64,000 bases of DNA, taken from assembly GCA_029990175.1 (NCBI GenBank), contig JARKIP010000011.1, forward strand, positions 2,542,001 through 2,606,000. Direction: 5' to 3'. This DNA comes from Petunia secreta. Lineage: Eukaryota > Streptophyta > Magnoliopsida > Solanales > Solanaceae. Position numbers and translations under genes: made by a program. The notes under the pieces are model-generated. The model was not told the origin of the DNA, made no database searches, and was given only the letters and a program-made list of their open reading frames with translations. Shown in pieces: positions 10,192 to 21,233 of the stretch. Numbering within the stretch: position 1 is the stretch's first letter; each line of letters begins with the position of its first letter.

Positions 10192-13100
10192 CATAGGCCG
10201 TTGCTTCGACCGATTTAGTGAAATAGTCCGTTATGATAAGCAAGAATTTGACACCATCGGGTGCTTTAGGCATGAGCCCTACGATATCCATTCCCTATTT
10301 CATGAAAGGCCAAGGGGCTATCATTGAATGTAACAGCTCTGCTGGCTGATGAAGTATATGGAAAATCTCTTGCAACTATCACATGCACGAATGAACTTGC
10401 TAGTGTCATCTTTCATTCGGGGCCAGAAGTAACCCGCCCTGATTAAATTTTCGAGCTATAGATCGTCCGCCAGAGTGGTTTACGCACTGCCCCTCGTGAA
10501 TTTCTCATAGTGTGTAATCTACTTAAGAGGGTTCCAGACATTTAGCCAAAGGGCCGGTAAACAGCCTGTGATATACCTCCCCGTTGATCAGGAAATAGTG
10601 AGTTGCTTGAACCCTCAACCTTCTACTTTCCTTTCTATCTGTTGGGAGTATTCCTTTGTCCAAGTATTCAATGATTGGGTGCCGCCAATCCCATGCCAAT
10701 CCCGTGACGTTGACCTCATGGCACTTGACGTCCGTGTAGGTTAACTCAATGACGGATCTCCGCCTGTCTGCACTCATGTCTGCAGTGGTCACTAGACTAG
10801 TTAGGGCATCAGCCTTTGTGTTTTCTTTCCTTGGTATTTGATTGATCTTCTATTTTTGAAAATTCTTCAAATGATTTTCCACTCTACCCAAGTACTCTTG
10901 CATGCGGGCGTCTTTGGCAGCAAAGGCTCCAGTTACCTGATTGACGACCAACTGAGAGCCGTTATTGAGACCGATCTCTCTAGCCCCCAATATGTAAGCT
11001 AATTCTAAAGCTTGAATTACTGCTTCATATTTTGCTTTGTTGTTTGTCATCGACGGGCAGCTGGCAGCCTTCTAAAATTTTTTCTTAGTTAGGGATTAGA
11101 TCACTAAACCAAGCCCGACCCCTTTTACCTTTGATGCCCCGTCGGTGTGGATCACTCATTCTCTGGGGTGACACCATCTATTATTTTACATTCTATCTCA
11201 GCCTTCGGCATTAAGTCGGCAACAAAGTCACGAGTACCTGTGACTTGATGGTCGTGCATGGCTAATAGATGATATTATATTCTCCTAGCTCGACGGCCCA
11301 CTTTTCTAGCCTGCCCAAGAGCTCGGGTTTGTGAAAAATAGTCCACAAAGGGAAAGAAGAGACCACAATAATCGTGAGACTTTGAAAATGGCCGCATCTT
11401 CCTTCTGCCATAACTAAGGCGAGTGCTTGTTTCTCCAGGTGCTGGTACCTAGTTTCTGCATCCAAGAGAGATTTGCTAACGTAGTATATTGGCGACTGCA
11501 CCCTATTTTCTTCTCATACCAAGACAGCACTGACGGCAACTTCGGACACCGCGAGGTATAACATTAAAGGCTCTCCCTCGCGTGGCTTGGTTAGCAACGG
11601 GGGATTGGCCAGATACTTCTTTAATTCTTGAAGCGCCTTGCTACACCGCTCTGTCCATTTGAAGCTTTTATTTTTATTCAAGACATTGAAAAACTGATGA
11701 CACCTTTTAGAAGACCGCGAGATAAAATGGTTGAGCACGGCTATCCAACCACTAAGTCTTTTTACCTCCACTTAGGTTTTCAAGACCTCTGCTATAGCCT
11801 CGATAGCTTCAATTTTCACGGTATTTGCTTCTATGCCCCTGTTTGAGACAATGAACCCAAGGAACATCCCGGAGGATACGCCAAAGTCACACTCCTCTGG
11901 GTTGAGCTTCATACCGAACCTGTCCAAGATGTCGAATGCTATCTCTAGATGACTGGTGTGGTCCTTAGCAAATTTCTGATTTAACCAACATGTCATCAAT
12001 GTAAACTTCCATAGTCTTACCAATCTGCTCGTTGAACATCAGGTTCACTAATCTCTGGTAGGTTGCTCCTACAATTTTCAAACCAAAAGACATTACCCTA
12101 TAACAATAAGCCCCCCTGTCCATGATGAAAGAAGTCTTCTCATGATCATCCAAATTCATAAGGATCTGATCATACCCTGAGTATGCATCCAGAAAACTTA
12201 GAGCCTTATGTCCTGCCGTTGAATAGATGAATTGATTGATGTTAAATAGTAGGAAGGAGTCTTTTGGGCATGCTTTATTCAAGTCTGTGAAGTCGATGCA
12301 CATTCTCCACTTCTCATTCTTATTTGGGACCACCACTACGTTGGATAGCCAATTAGGGCAGTGAACCTCGCGAATGGAACTGTTATATAATAGCTGCTGA
12401 TCGGTCGTTTCTACTGCTTGACCGGCTTAAATTTGGGGTCGACGTTTAGATTATGTGTGATGATGCTAGTTGATGTTCCTGGCATGTCAGTGTGTGCCCG
12501 GGTGAATGTGCCTGACCGAGGACGCAGGAAGTTAGCGTATTCTTATTTGGCTTCGGCCGAGAGTTTGGCCCCACATAAAATTTCTTATTGAGGAACCTCT
12601 CGTCGAAAATCACTGGATCGAGATCGTCAACCGTAGCTTTGGCAGGCTTTTCTTCTTCCTGCAGTTCTGGGGCATGATGGCCGTCTCTCGGGATCCAGTT
12701 GCTTCATGACTTCCAAACCCAAAAGGTATGTTGGTTACTAGACAAGGGCCAAGCAACTTATCCAACTGCTTCTTCTTGTTCTTTGTTTCCTTCTTGATCT
12801 TGCATGTCACGGCGATTACATAACACCTTCGAGATAGTTTCTGCTCCCCCAGAATCTGTCTCACCCTCCAATGAGTCCGTTATTTAATGATCTGATGAAG
12901 CGTAGATGGCACTGCGCGTACTTCGTGAATCTAAGGTCTTCCTAAGATAATGCTACACAAGAGATTGCATGTCATTACTTGGAAGGATGCTACCCTCGCT
13001 GCCCCTGGAAGGTATACCAAAAAGAGTATCTCTCGTGCATACTTCTCACTGGAGCTGTTGAATCTGGTTATGGTGTATGGACTGATATTATATAGTCTTG

Positions 13101-13620
13101 TACCTCCATCTGGCAAACGACACTCAAGTGACTGATGTTCACCATGCTGCCTGGATCTACCAATACATGCTTGACCTGAGCATCATGCACCTGTAAGGCA
13201 ATTATCAAGGCATCATAGTAGGGGTATAAAACTTGCCTTGAGTCTTCGTTATCAAACTCGATGGCATTGATACGAGGTTTCTTGGTTATCTCCTGATGGT
13301 CGTTAGAGACCATGATGGCTCCGATCCTGGTGCTGCTAACTCCGGGACCCTCGAAAATCATGTTGACGGGCTTCTGGGCCCCCTGGACTCCCAGTATCGC
13401 TTCGTCTGAATCACTATAAGGCGTGGTATCTCGGTGGGATTTTGGACATGACAGCGAATAAAATGACATTGATCTTAGATATTTGTTCATAGTTTCAGCC
13501 TTGACCGAGTTATGAGTCCTCTGTTGGATCTCGATACCAGCATCTCATGCGACGTAGTTTCTGTTGTCTGACATGACTGCGCATTTTCCTTCGTAGAATA
13601 TCTACAATTGCCTGGGCTCC
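10192..13620 (-). pseudogene. Element E protease-RT-RNase H-aRNase H-integrase (broken, truncated)
   Basis: Remnant polyprotein for reverse transcription and integration. Protease (about 13490-12931): ALIIALQVHDAQVKHVLVDP with DPGS in place of the usual D-[ST]-G, and ILGRP near 12935. Reverse transcriptase (about 12336-11600): KWRMCIDFTDLNKACPKDSF, then YRVMSFGLK..GATYQRLV and the catalytic YIDD. First RNase H about 11500-11262 (SPIYYVSKSLLDAETRYQ). Second RNase H about 11050-10850 (NNKAKYEAVIQALELA, SQLVVNQV). Integrase: zinc-binding H...C..C (RACDSCK near 10385) and a degraded core (TDYFTKSVEAT near 10215) cut off at F. Many stops and frame changes (for example near 12925, 12010, 11770, 11510, 11250, 10840, 10520) make it non-functional. 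Confidence 0.8.
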
Positions 13621-13633
13621 ATGGTGGAAGCCA
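13613..13633 (-). other. Primer-binding site of element E
   Basis: On the minus strand, one base after the LTR end, the sequence is TGGCTTCCACCATGGAGCC. It lines up with the equivalent site of element G (TGGTGCCCACCGTGGTGCC at 20478-20496), which supports both calls. The priming tRNA is not obvious to me. Confidence 0.5.
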
Positions 13634-13636
13634 AAC

Positions 13637-14119
13637 TGTTTATGCATAAAATTGGATGTCTAGGTTAAACAATTAAATTCATGAGAGGGTCACAAGAAAT
13701 ACAGTATAAATGATGAAAAAAGCAAGTAAATAGAGAAAAAAATAATGAACAAGAAAGTAAGTAGTATTATTCATTGAGAATAGCCGGATTCAGTGTGAAT
13801 CGTTTGATGTACAATATAATGTAAGGAGGGGTATTTATAGTAGAGATTACCTAGTCCTAATTATGGTAAAATACAAAGACTAATAAATGCCATGGGCCTA
13901 TAAAATCAAGGCGGTGGTATATACGAAACCCTAACTAGGAGATTGTAAACCTAAGGCGGCGGGATGTATGCCTTGCCTCCTATGCCCATACCGCCTGAAC
14001 GGTCATAACTCGTAGAGCAGGCGTGTATCCTCTTTGCCCCGTGACTTGTAGTATAAGTTTAGTCTCACCAGCTGGACTCGTATCCCCGTAATAATAGGTG
14101 GCGTATTTTTTCCCACACA
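13637..14119 (-). repeat. 5' LTR of element E (483 bp)
   Basis: On the minus strand it starts TGTGTGGGA and ends ATAAACA before the primer-binding site. A TATA box (CTATAAATAC on the minus strand, 13831-13840) lies inside, as expected for the LTR promoter. The outer end meets Athila2 protease sequence exactly (ATTGGTGATCTC from 14120). Its partner LTR is outside the window. Confidence 0.65.
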
Positions 14120-14623
14120 ATTGGTGATCTCACAATTTGGCCTTATGTGATTTTAGTGCAAGTATAATTTGATGTTGCTGGAAGTATAAAACAATTTGGG
14201 TTTGACTGGCATGAGAGAGACTTCAATGCGAATTCAACTGGCAGATAGAAGACAAAAGCACCCTGTGGAATAGTTGAGGATGTATTTGTCCATGTTGGTA
14301 GTGTCATGTTTCCAGTAGATTTTGTGGTTCTTGACTTCCCCGTTGATAAAAATGTCCCCATAATAATAGGCCGTCCATTCTTAGCTACTGGTAAAGCAGT
14401 GATTGATGTTGACAAGGGGAAGATGACCTTGAAGCTATATGATAAAGAAATAGTTTTTAGCATTAGTAAATTGCTGAAGGGACATTGTGATGATGTGAAT
14501 TATTCGTGTGTACATACATGCGAGCCTGGATTTTCCATGAATAGAGCTGATAGAAGTCATGCCACGACTATAACTAAGGCACTTCTCAGGAGGCAATCCG
14601 CGATTGTAATTGTATACAAGTAA
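14120..14623 (+). pseudogene. Athila2 retropepsin (C-terminal part, broken)
   Basis: This is the aspartic protease end of a gag-protease polyprotein. The sequence follows Athila1 35285-35710 closely. The segment matching the catalytic DSGAS is present but damaged (frame lost between 14120 and 14290), and from 14306 the frame reads MFPVDFVVLDFPVDKNVPII, then the second retropepsin motif IIGRPFLATGKAVIDVDKGKM, and HCDDVNYSCVHTCEPG. In Athila1 the protein stops right after CEPG. Here the stop is lost and about 30 extra codons follow. A missing base near 14270 breaks the frame. Confidence 0.8.
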
Positions 14624-14856
14624 AAAAAAATTTAAAAAAATGTCATCTTTTGAAGCATATTACTTGGTGAGTTTTTTTGTTTTGCAGGTTTCGACTGGAT
14701 TGAAGTCTAAGTTTGGGGTGCTTGCAACCTCATGCAATTGGATGAGGATGTCCTGCTTGGGCAAGTCCGAGTACCTCGTGCCCTAAGGAAGCTCACAAGG
14801 ATGTTCTTTGGGTTAAGAGCCCAGGGAGTTTTTCTATCACCCTTTATTTTATTTTA

Positions 14857-14876
14857 ATGCATTGAGGGCAGTGCAT
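14857..14876 (+). repeat. Conserved hairpin in Athila2 3' region
   Basis: Arms ATGCATTG and CAGTGCAT flank an AGGG loop: eight pairs, one of them a G-U wobble in RNA. The same hairpin, perfectly paired, is at 36070-36089 in Athila1. In both copies an AAGTGTGGG motif follows within a few bases. Confidence 0.6.
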
Positions 14877-15000
14877 AATTTTAAGTGTGGGATGGGATTC
14901 TTCCTATTTTTGCTCCTTTTCCTATTTGTGCTAATAATCCCCTTAGGTTTTTCTTTGTACATCAGTTCTTTTCCAAAGTAAGTAGTTTGAACCGGGTATA

Positions 15001-17640
15001 TGACACGACCCGAATATTCGGTTAGGCCACGCGGGCACCCGACATTCTCCCCTAAACCCATAGGGCGAACCTTTTTGAATTGAATTCAAAAAATCAAACA
15101 TAAAATCAATTTGTAGATAAGAAATAAGACCTAAAGAGACACGAACATAATTATACATAAGCTGTATAGAAGAAGTTATAGCTGACTACCCAATATACTA
15201 GGTTTAGGGCTAACCAGACAGACATCTAAGAATATAAATGAAGTATAAATATCTCCTAAAGGGAGCAAAATACAACTGAGATAATAAACATAAAAATGGT
15301 GGCCATCCTGAACAAAAGTTGGCTCACCCTGACAACTGAAGTCGTCTTCGCTCCTCAACAACGTGGAGAACTCAACCCTGGAGCGAAACTGCCGAAACAA
15401 AATAAATAGACAAGAAAAAAATAGAGGGTGAGTCGAAAGGGCTCAGTAAGTAGGGGCTGGCTAGCCACCTCAAAGAAGCAGATATGCTAGCCAGGGAGAA
15501 GTTAAGCAGGTAAACCAAATTCACTCTATTTCAACTATAAAAAAGGAGAGAGCCAGGTAATAACTGGAAACCCGTAAGGAACCATACACTCAGAAATAAC
15601 CATGGATATAAGATAGACTGAAACATATAAGTATCCCGGAACATATCCACAATCAGAAATACATGGCACATACACAAAACATAGCACTACAATCACATAA
15701 TGCACAACAGCCGGTGCAATGAAATCGAATAAATGCAGTATGATGCAATGGGGTCACATATGCGCAATAAATGGAGCGGAATCCTCCTACTCCGGGATGG
15801 AATCCTTCTATCCTCAATATGATGCAAGAAGCAGAATCCTCATGCTCCTAGGGCGGAATCCTCCTACCCTCAATATGATGCAAGGAGCGGAATCCTAATG
15901 CTCCTAGGGCAGAATCCTCCTACCCTCAATATGATGCAAGGAGCAGAATCCTCCTACCCTCGATATTATACAGGGAGCAAAATCCTCCTACTCCTAGGGC
16001 GGAATCCTCCTACCCTCAGATGATATAATAGCCCAGAAATCAAGAAAAATAACCAGAAAGTACATAACAAGGTTGTGGAGTAAGAAGTACGCCCTATCGG
16101 CAACTATTCACGTAAAGAATGCGTGAATAAATGATTCCAAAAGGCAAAAAGCCGTCAAAGAAGCGGATAAATTCACCTACCATAAGGCTTCATATCTCAA
16201 ACGATAGACAATTAAGAGCTCCTCAATTAACATTCATAGCGACATAACTCTCCCATTCTTATCCCGACAATAAAATACAGTACATCCTAACACACATACT
16301 AAGTAAATAGAATACATCACGTTCACAGCCGGAGTATCATAATCTCGAGTACAAAAAAAACACACAACAACATAATAAACAGTTATTCACGAAGTGCTGG
16401 CACAGTAAGCACGCCTCTCCGGCAGCTACACACATGAAGATTACATGCGTAGAACATCCATAAAGGCTGAAGTCCCTCAAGGAAGGGATGAAACCACTTA
16501 CCATTAAATTTCGGGCCAAATCGACTATTGAACGAACTCCTTTCCTTCCTGACGCCTCTTGAACCACATTCTTCTAAGCCAAATAAGAGAAATTGCTTAC
16601 ATAAGCGCTTACAAACTGGTTCTTTAGTTATTAGCCGGATATGGAAGAAAATTACGAAAATGCCTCTAGGCCAGCTTAGCCAAACACCCACAAACTTTAT
16701 ATTTTTGGACTCCTCATACTCTTACGAGTCCAAATATACTATTGGATTACATTGGAAAGTTCAATTCGACAACTTTTCCCAATTTAATAAGTTTGGGGTT
16801 CTAACCCCAATTCCCTTCAATCTAGTTCATGGATTGCCACTTTTATCATATAATTAACATTAAGACTTGAATTAGAATTGTTACCTGAACAATCAAAGTG
16901 AATTGGTCCCAAGAAATCACTTTGGAACTGATTAGATTTAACTAGAAACGAATTAAGAACAAAATAAGCCGACATGGGCCTTTTATACCCAGAAACCAGC
17001 GCATTCGCGCTACCTCGCGTGCCCAAGCGCCGCCCCTTCTTTGCGGTCATGCTCTTATGTGCACGATCGCTCTTCAAGGCAGCAGAAACAAGTGCGTATG
17101 CACCCACACACGTGCTGATCGCGCAGACTGCTCAGAAGGTGCATAATTCTACTTCAGCACCTGCTCGTGCTGCGATTCGGGTCCGAACGTGACCCTACAC
17201 GGCTCGGAATGACCTCAAATTTTTTATACAAGTTATAGAACACTATTGTGACATGCTTGTAAAGATGGATCTCAAAACGGATCTCAGTAGCTCAATATGT
17301 GGGTCACACGGGAAGAGCTCAATTTCTATACTTTCGGGACATTAGTGAAACCTATCCGAACGACCTCAGATTGCACTTCCAAAAGTTTCCACAGGTCAAA
17401 AAAGACCATATGAACCTAAAACTACCTTCAGATTTCCAATTGGATCTTATTTACTCAAATCAAGCTCAGAAACCTATTTTAGGTTTTACCGACAGCCGAA
17501 ACGGAAACCTTCTCTAAAAACCTACCAAACGAGGTCCGAATCAACTCAAATTTTACAGTAAGATCCTTATGGAGATATTAAGACTTTCGGCACATCAATC
17601 GGAGTCCTAACTCCCGAAACGACTGATCGAGGTTGTTTCA
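15001..17640. mobile_element. 2640-bp solo LTR, Del/Tekay-like, with GTATA duplication
   Basis: The ends are TGACACGACCCG and GGTTGTTTCA (TGA...TCA), flanked by identical 5-bp copies GTATA at 14996-15000 and 17641-17645. Athila2 sequence resumes directly on both sides. No coding sequence, primer site or internal LTR repeat is seen, so a solo LTR is the simplest reading. The TGACACGACCCG start and GGTTGTT..CA end resemble the long LTRs of Del/Tekay chromoviruses in Solanaceae, a resemblance from memory. Contents include a 56-bp minisatellite (15774-16018). Which end is 5' is not certain. Confidence 0.7.
15774..16018. repeat. Minisatellite, about 56-bp unit, about 4.5 copies
   Basis: The unit contains GGAATCCTCCTACCCTC and AATATGATGCAA, and GGAATCCT-type submotifs occur twice per unit. 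Units start near 15774, 15830, 15886, 15942 (shortened to about 34 bp) and 15976. Units differ by a few substitutions. It lies wholly inside the solo LTR. Confidence 0.75.
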
Positions 17641-19016
17641 GTATAGGTAGATTTTTATTTTAGAATTAGAGTGTACCAAATGGATGGGAGAGTCTTGGCT
17701 CCACTTTAACTAATTTTATATGGATACTTAATTTTGGGCATGTGAACTTCATGCATTGAGTATATTATTTGGAGCATATGATCATGATCTTGATTCTAGA
17801 CTTGCTTGAGAATTGGTTTGTGTTTGCTTTGTTTAAGAGCGCAAATTGAGCCTTTTTGAGTAGGTTATGTGCCATTTGTGAGCGAGGATTTTTTTCTCCA
17901 TATTTAATACTTGATGTTTAGAACTTTTTCGGTGTCTGTGCAAAGTGAAATGAGATATTTGCTCGGTTAGGAAGTCATATAAGCATTCCTTTCATAGCCA
18001 ATTTATTTGAAGCTTCAGATTTAGATGTTTTGAAGTAAAAATTTGACCTTAGCTAACCCTTTGAGCTTGTAGCCTTTTCTTTAATAGCTACTGGGATTCC
18101 CATTTCTTATGCTATATATCTATATTGTTTCTTGTAGTGTTATGAGCCTATAAGGCTAGTGAATGAAGTGGAAAATTGTGGTTGTTAGAGGAAGACAAAA
18201 GGTACTTAGGAAGGATGTTATTTGCAGGGATTTACTAAGAAAAAAAGAAAGAAAGAGAAAAGCTTGGAATATCATGCGATAATTGAAATATGAATTGAAA
18301 AAAAATTGTGTTTGAAAGATAGAAGAAAATAAAAAGTAGTCTCTATCATTAGCTTATACCTTTGGTTAAACAAGAAGGGTGATAAAATTTGACTCTGAGC
18401 TGGTGAGATGGTAAAAGAAACATTTGTTTGGGAGAAAAATATTTGAATAAATTTTGGTGTATTAAATTACTCGGGGTGGATTGTCACTATTACCTAAATA
18501 TATCCTACCCGTCTCATTACATACATTACAACTAAAAGAAGTCCTAACTTATCTTAGCAGAGTAGATGGACACTAATTGAGTTCTAGACTAAGGGCAAGC
18601 TTATGGTACGTATTTTGTTGCATGTGAGTTCTTTTCTTAGAATGAGTGTTTTATCCTTATGTGAACTTTTGTTCATGTTCATTCTCTTGTGTAAATTCAT
18701 TCATTAAACTTTGAATTAATTGTGAGGGCACATGATTTACGAGAAGCGAGATTTTTTATTAGTCTCTTGAATAGAGTGTGTACTTGCATGACTTATTGGG
18801 TAAATCTGGAGTTGATGAGGGATTGGGAGGTTGATTTGGTGCACTTGATTATTTTTAAATATTCTTGGCATAGATTTTGTGAAAATAAAGCATGATTAGT
18901 GCATATGCAACTTGTTAAGTGCTTATACAAATCCGAGTCATTGTGTGAGTTGTATCGATGTGTCTTGAGTTCAAGGTATAAGTTGCTTGAGGACGAGAAA
19001 AGGTTTAAGTGTGGGG

Positions 19017-20340
19017 TGTTGATACAAGGCTAGATATTTCTATATTACCTATATGTTTGCTTCGTGTTTACGCTTCGTCTTGTGATATTTGTTAGTACTT
19101 TGAACATAATTGCTCTTATTTGGTGGTGATTCATGTCGTAGGAATTAAATTGATGATACAAGGCTTTCGTGGAGAAAAATTTATAGATATCAATATTTTT
19201 GAAGTCTGAGTAGAAGCCCGAGACCTGACCGGAAACCAAGGCGTGAACAATACTTAGAGAAGAAATAGAGAAGCAGCAAAATTAGCTTGCCGCACAGCGC
19301 TACGCGACACGGCAAGTCAGAGATTCAGAGGACATGTATTTTACTCAGGCGCAGGCAAATTGCTTTGCCGCGACACAATAGGTTTAATTTCCTGACGTTT
19401 TGATTCCGAGTTTATTTTGGATTCCCGACTTGTATAGGTCTATGGGGACGTTATAAAAAGGCATCCAACACGCTCCAAAACAGGACTTTTGGCTTATTGC
19501 ACATTCAAAAGGAGACAAGAAAGAGAGAAGATCAAGATTTAAGGCTCTACTTCATCCATTCATCTATATTCTCACGGTTTTGTATGCCTATAGCTATTTC
19601 ATTGATTTGAACATGACTATAAGTGGCTAAATCACCCATTCTAGGGTTTATTGAATCACTCCAATACTTATGTATTACGAATTAGTTTTTAAATGAATGA
19701 AACTTTTTAACCTACCTATCTAAGTGTTTATGATTTATATGCTATTGATTGGTAGAGCTCCCAATTGATTGTGCCCTTTATTCTTGTGTGTCTAGGGATA
19801 GATTCATGAGTTAGGGTTAAACGCTTAACAATATTTCAACCTAAAACAAAGTCATTACTTAGGTTGTCAAAAAGGTTATTTGTGACCATTGATCCAATTG
19901 TGAACCATACTTGCAGTCCTACATATCTTTACTTATTATTGAAAAATTGGTTAGTGAAAGTTACAATTATTACACATGAGTAAATAGTTGTGAATTTAGA
20001 GCAAGTGTTCAATAGGAAGAAGCAAATTGAATTCGCTAAAGTATTGTTTTAACACATAGGTAGGAGTTGGGTAGATCAATCTTAAGTTTACATCCCTTGA
20101 ATTAATTCTTTTTTCTATTACTTTGCTATTTATTTACTTGTTAAATTCTTATTACTTAATTAATACTAGAAACTTAATCTAAATAGAAACCCTTAGAAAT
20201 TAATTGATGGGGTAAATTAGTTAGAATAACAACTAGATTTTGAGTGTTCTCAATGGGATTTAACCTCGGGGCTTTAAATATCAAGCCATATTTGTCGCGG
20301 CCACTTAGTCCCTTTTATAGGACGTAGTTGGGCGCGAACA
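19017..20340 (+). repeat. 3' LTR of Athila2 (1324 bp)
   Basis: It starts TGTTGATAC right after TTAAGTGTGGGG and ends CGCGAACA (TGTT...AACA inverted ends). The 3' half matches the Athila1 LTR (GTGGCTAAAT..CCCATTCTAGGGTT near 19622, ACTTAGTCCCTTTTATAGG near 20303). The 5' half is unlike Athila1. After 20340 the gag start of element G begins. Confidence 0.75.
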
Positions 20341-20408
20341 GGTGGAAACACATTGTCGGTGTTGACTGGTGCCATGCGTCCGATGGTGTTGCTTTGATCA
20401 TCTTCCAT
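20341..20408 (-). pseudogene. Element G gag start (22 codons, truncated)
   Basis: The ATG at 20408 on the minus strand opens a frame MEDDQSNTIGRMAPVNTDN, in the position expected for gag after the LTR and primer site. It is cut at 20341 by the Athila2 LTR. Too short for domain recognition; the call rests on position. Confidence 0.5.
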
Positions 20409-20477
20409 AGCACACGAATGAACAAAAAGTGAGAAGATTTAAACTAACAACAAATCTCGGAACAAATAGATTGTTTC

Positions 20478-20496
20478 GGCACCACGGTGGGCACCA
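20478..20496 (-). other. Primer-binding site of element G
   Basis: On the minus strand it reads TGGTGCCCACCGTGGTGCC, three bases after the LTR end ATACA. It is similar in place and sequence to the site in element E. Confidence 0.55.
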
Positions 20497-20499
20497 AAA

Positions 20500-21212
20500 T
20501 GTATTTCTTAAAACTCGGATCAGGTATTACAATTAAATTTATTTTTAGTTGAGCCATAAAAAATCTCTTTTATATCAAAATTTGTTGGTCAGCCTTTAAA
20601 CCTACGTCTAGCAAAGTTGACTATTTATGCAGGTAACAATACTTAAAGGACTAGTAAGAAAATTGGCTATTCGATCAACAGTGATAGTGTTAAAGATGTA
20701 ACAACCGCAGTGTGGTGATTGTGATAATGCTAGTGGAATAAAGTAATGGTAGTAATAAATAAACAGAAACTAATAATAATAATGATAATACAAAGCACAT
20801 ATATTTTAGTGATTTTAATGTGCTCGGGCTCCAAGGGAAGAAGATGATCCTCTTTCTCCAAAGCCAAGCAATGCAGCAGTACAACAAACACAACAAGGAT
20901 ATAACAATGGTGTGTGAAGATAATTGTAAGTGAGAAATAAACTTGATGGCAGAATATAGGTCGTACAATAGAGTGTAACCTTTATAATGTGGGAAAGGGA
21001 CCTTTTTATAGATGGAGAGATCATGTTCCAGTTGAACTCCACATCTAACACGTTTTCCACTATTAGATAATGTTACTATCCACTTCTAATGGCTTCCCCA
21101 AAAATAATGAAGTTAGTTAAAGATAAAGCTTATCTTCTGCTTGTGGCCAATCTTCTTATCTCCAAAAAGATTGCGACTATTTATGCCTAGAATCGGTCCC
21201 CTAAGTTAAACA
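20500..21212 (-). repeat. 5' LTR of element G (713 bp)
   Basis: On the minus strand it starts TGTTTAACTTAGG and ends AAGAAATACA next to the primer-binding site. It has no clear relative elsewhere in the window. Short frames inside it (20690-21060) have no recognisable product. Confidence 0.6.
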
Positions 21213-21233
21213 ATTAATTAAGAATGAGGTAGA

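Larger units (their letters stand above)
10192..14119 (-). mobile_element. Tat-type Ty3/gypsy element E, 5' part, gag deleted
   Basis: A minus-strand LTR retrotransposon: 5' LTR (13637-14119), primer-binding site, then almost at once protease, reverse transcriptase, RNase H, a second RNase H and the start of integrase, where F interrupts it at 10191/10192. The second, archaeal-like RNase H and the YIDDMLVKS motif are marks of the Tat/Retand branch. No recognisable gag lies between the primer-binding site and the protease, so this copy has an internal deletion. On its high-coordinate side it interrupts the protease of Athila2 at 14119/14120. The integrase end and the 3' LTR should lie left of the window. 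Confidence 0.8.
14624..19016 (+). other. Athila2 3' non-coding region, split by a solo LTR at 15001-17640
   Basis: No pol or env-like frame is present. Landmarks shared with Athila1 are a donor-like GGTGAGT and acceptor-like TTTTGCAG pair at 14665-14687, the motif TAAGTTTGGGGTG at 14708-14720, an ATGCAT hairpin at 14857-14876 followed by TTAAGTGTGGGATG, and finally TTAAGTGTGGGG (19005-19016), the probable polypurine tract. The stretch 17646-19000 is AT-rich and parallels 36120-37540 loosely. Confidence 0.7.
14120..20340 (+). mobile_element. Athila2: gag-protease-only Athila-like element, 3' part
   Basis: This is a relative of Athila1 (32003-48563), sharing the end of the protease, the long 3' non-coding region and the LTR's 3' half. 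In the window it consists of the protease C-terminus (14120-14623), 3' non-coding DNA (14624-15000 and 17641-19016, split by a solo LTR) and a 1324-bp 3' LTR (19017-20340). As in Athila1, no reverse transcriptase or integrase lies between the protease and the 3' LTR. The 5' LTR and gag should lie left of the window, beyond element E. Its right end interrupts the gag start of element G. Confidence 0.8.
20341..21212 (-). mobile_element. Tat-type Ty3/gypsy element G, 5' end only
   Basis: Minus-strand 5' LTR (20500-21212), primer-binding site and the first codons of a gag-like frame, broken off at 20340 by the end of Athila2. Everything downstream of this in G should lie left of the window, beyond the other half of Athila2. 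G is the outermost layer of the left nest. Only 21 bases separate its outer end from the LTR of element B. Confidence 0.65.

Noticed and set aside
15774..16018. Possible CRISPR-like array
   Set aside because: Repeats are contiguous, diverged and without unique spacers, and the DNA is eukaryotic; it is a minisatellite.
20690..21060. Minus-strand frames of 80-92 codons
   Set aside because: They lie wholly in the LTR of element G and have hydrophobic low-complexity translations without a recognisable domain.
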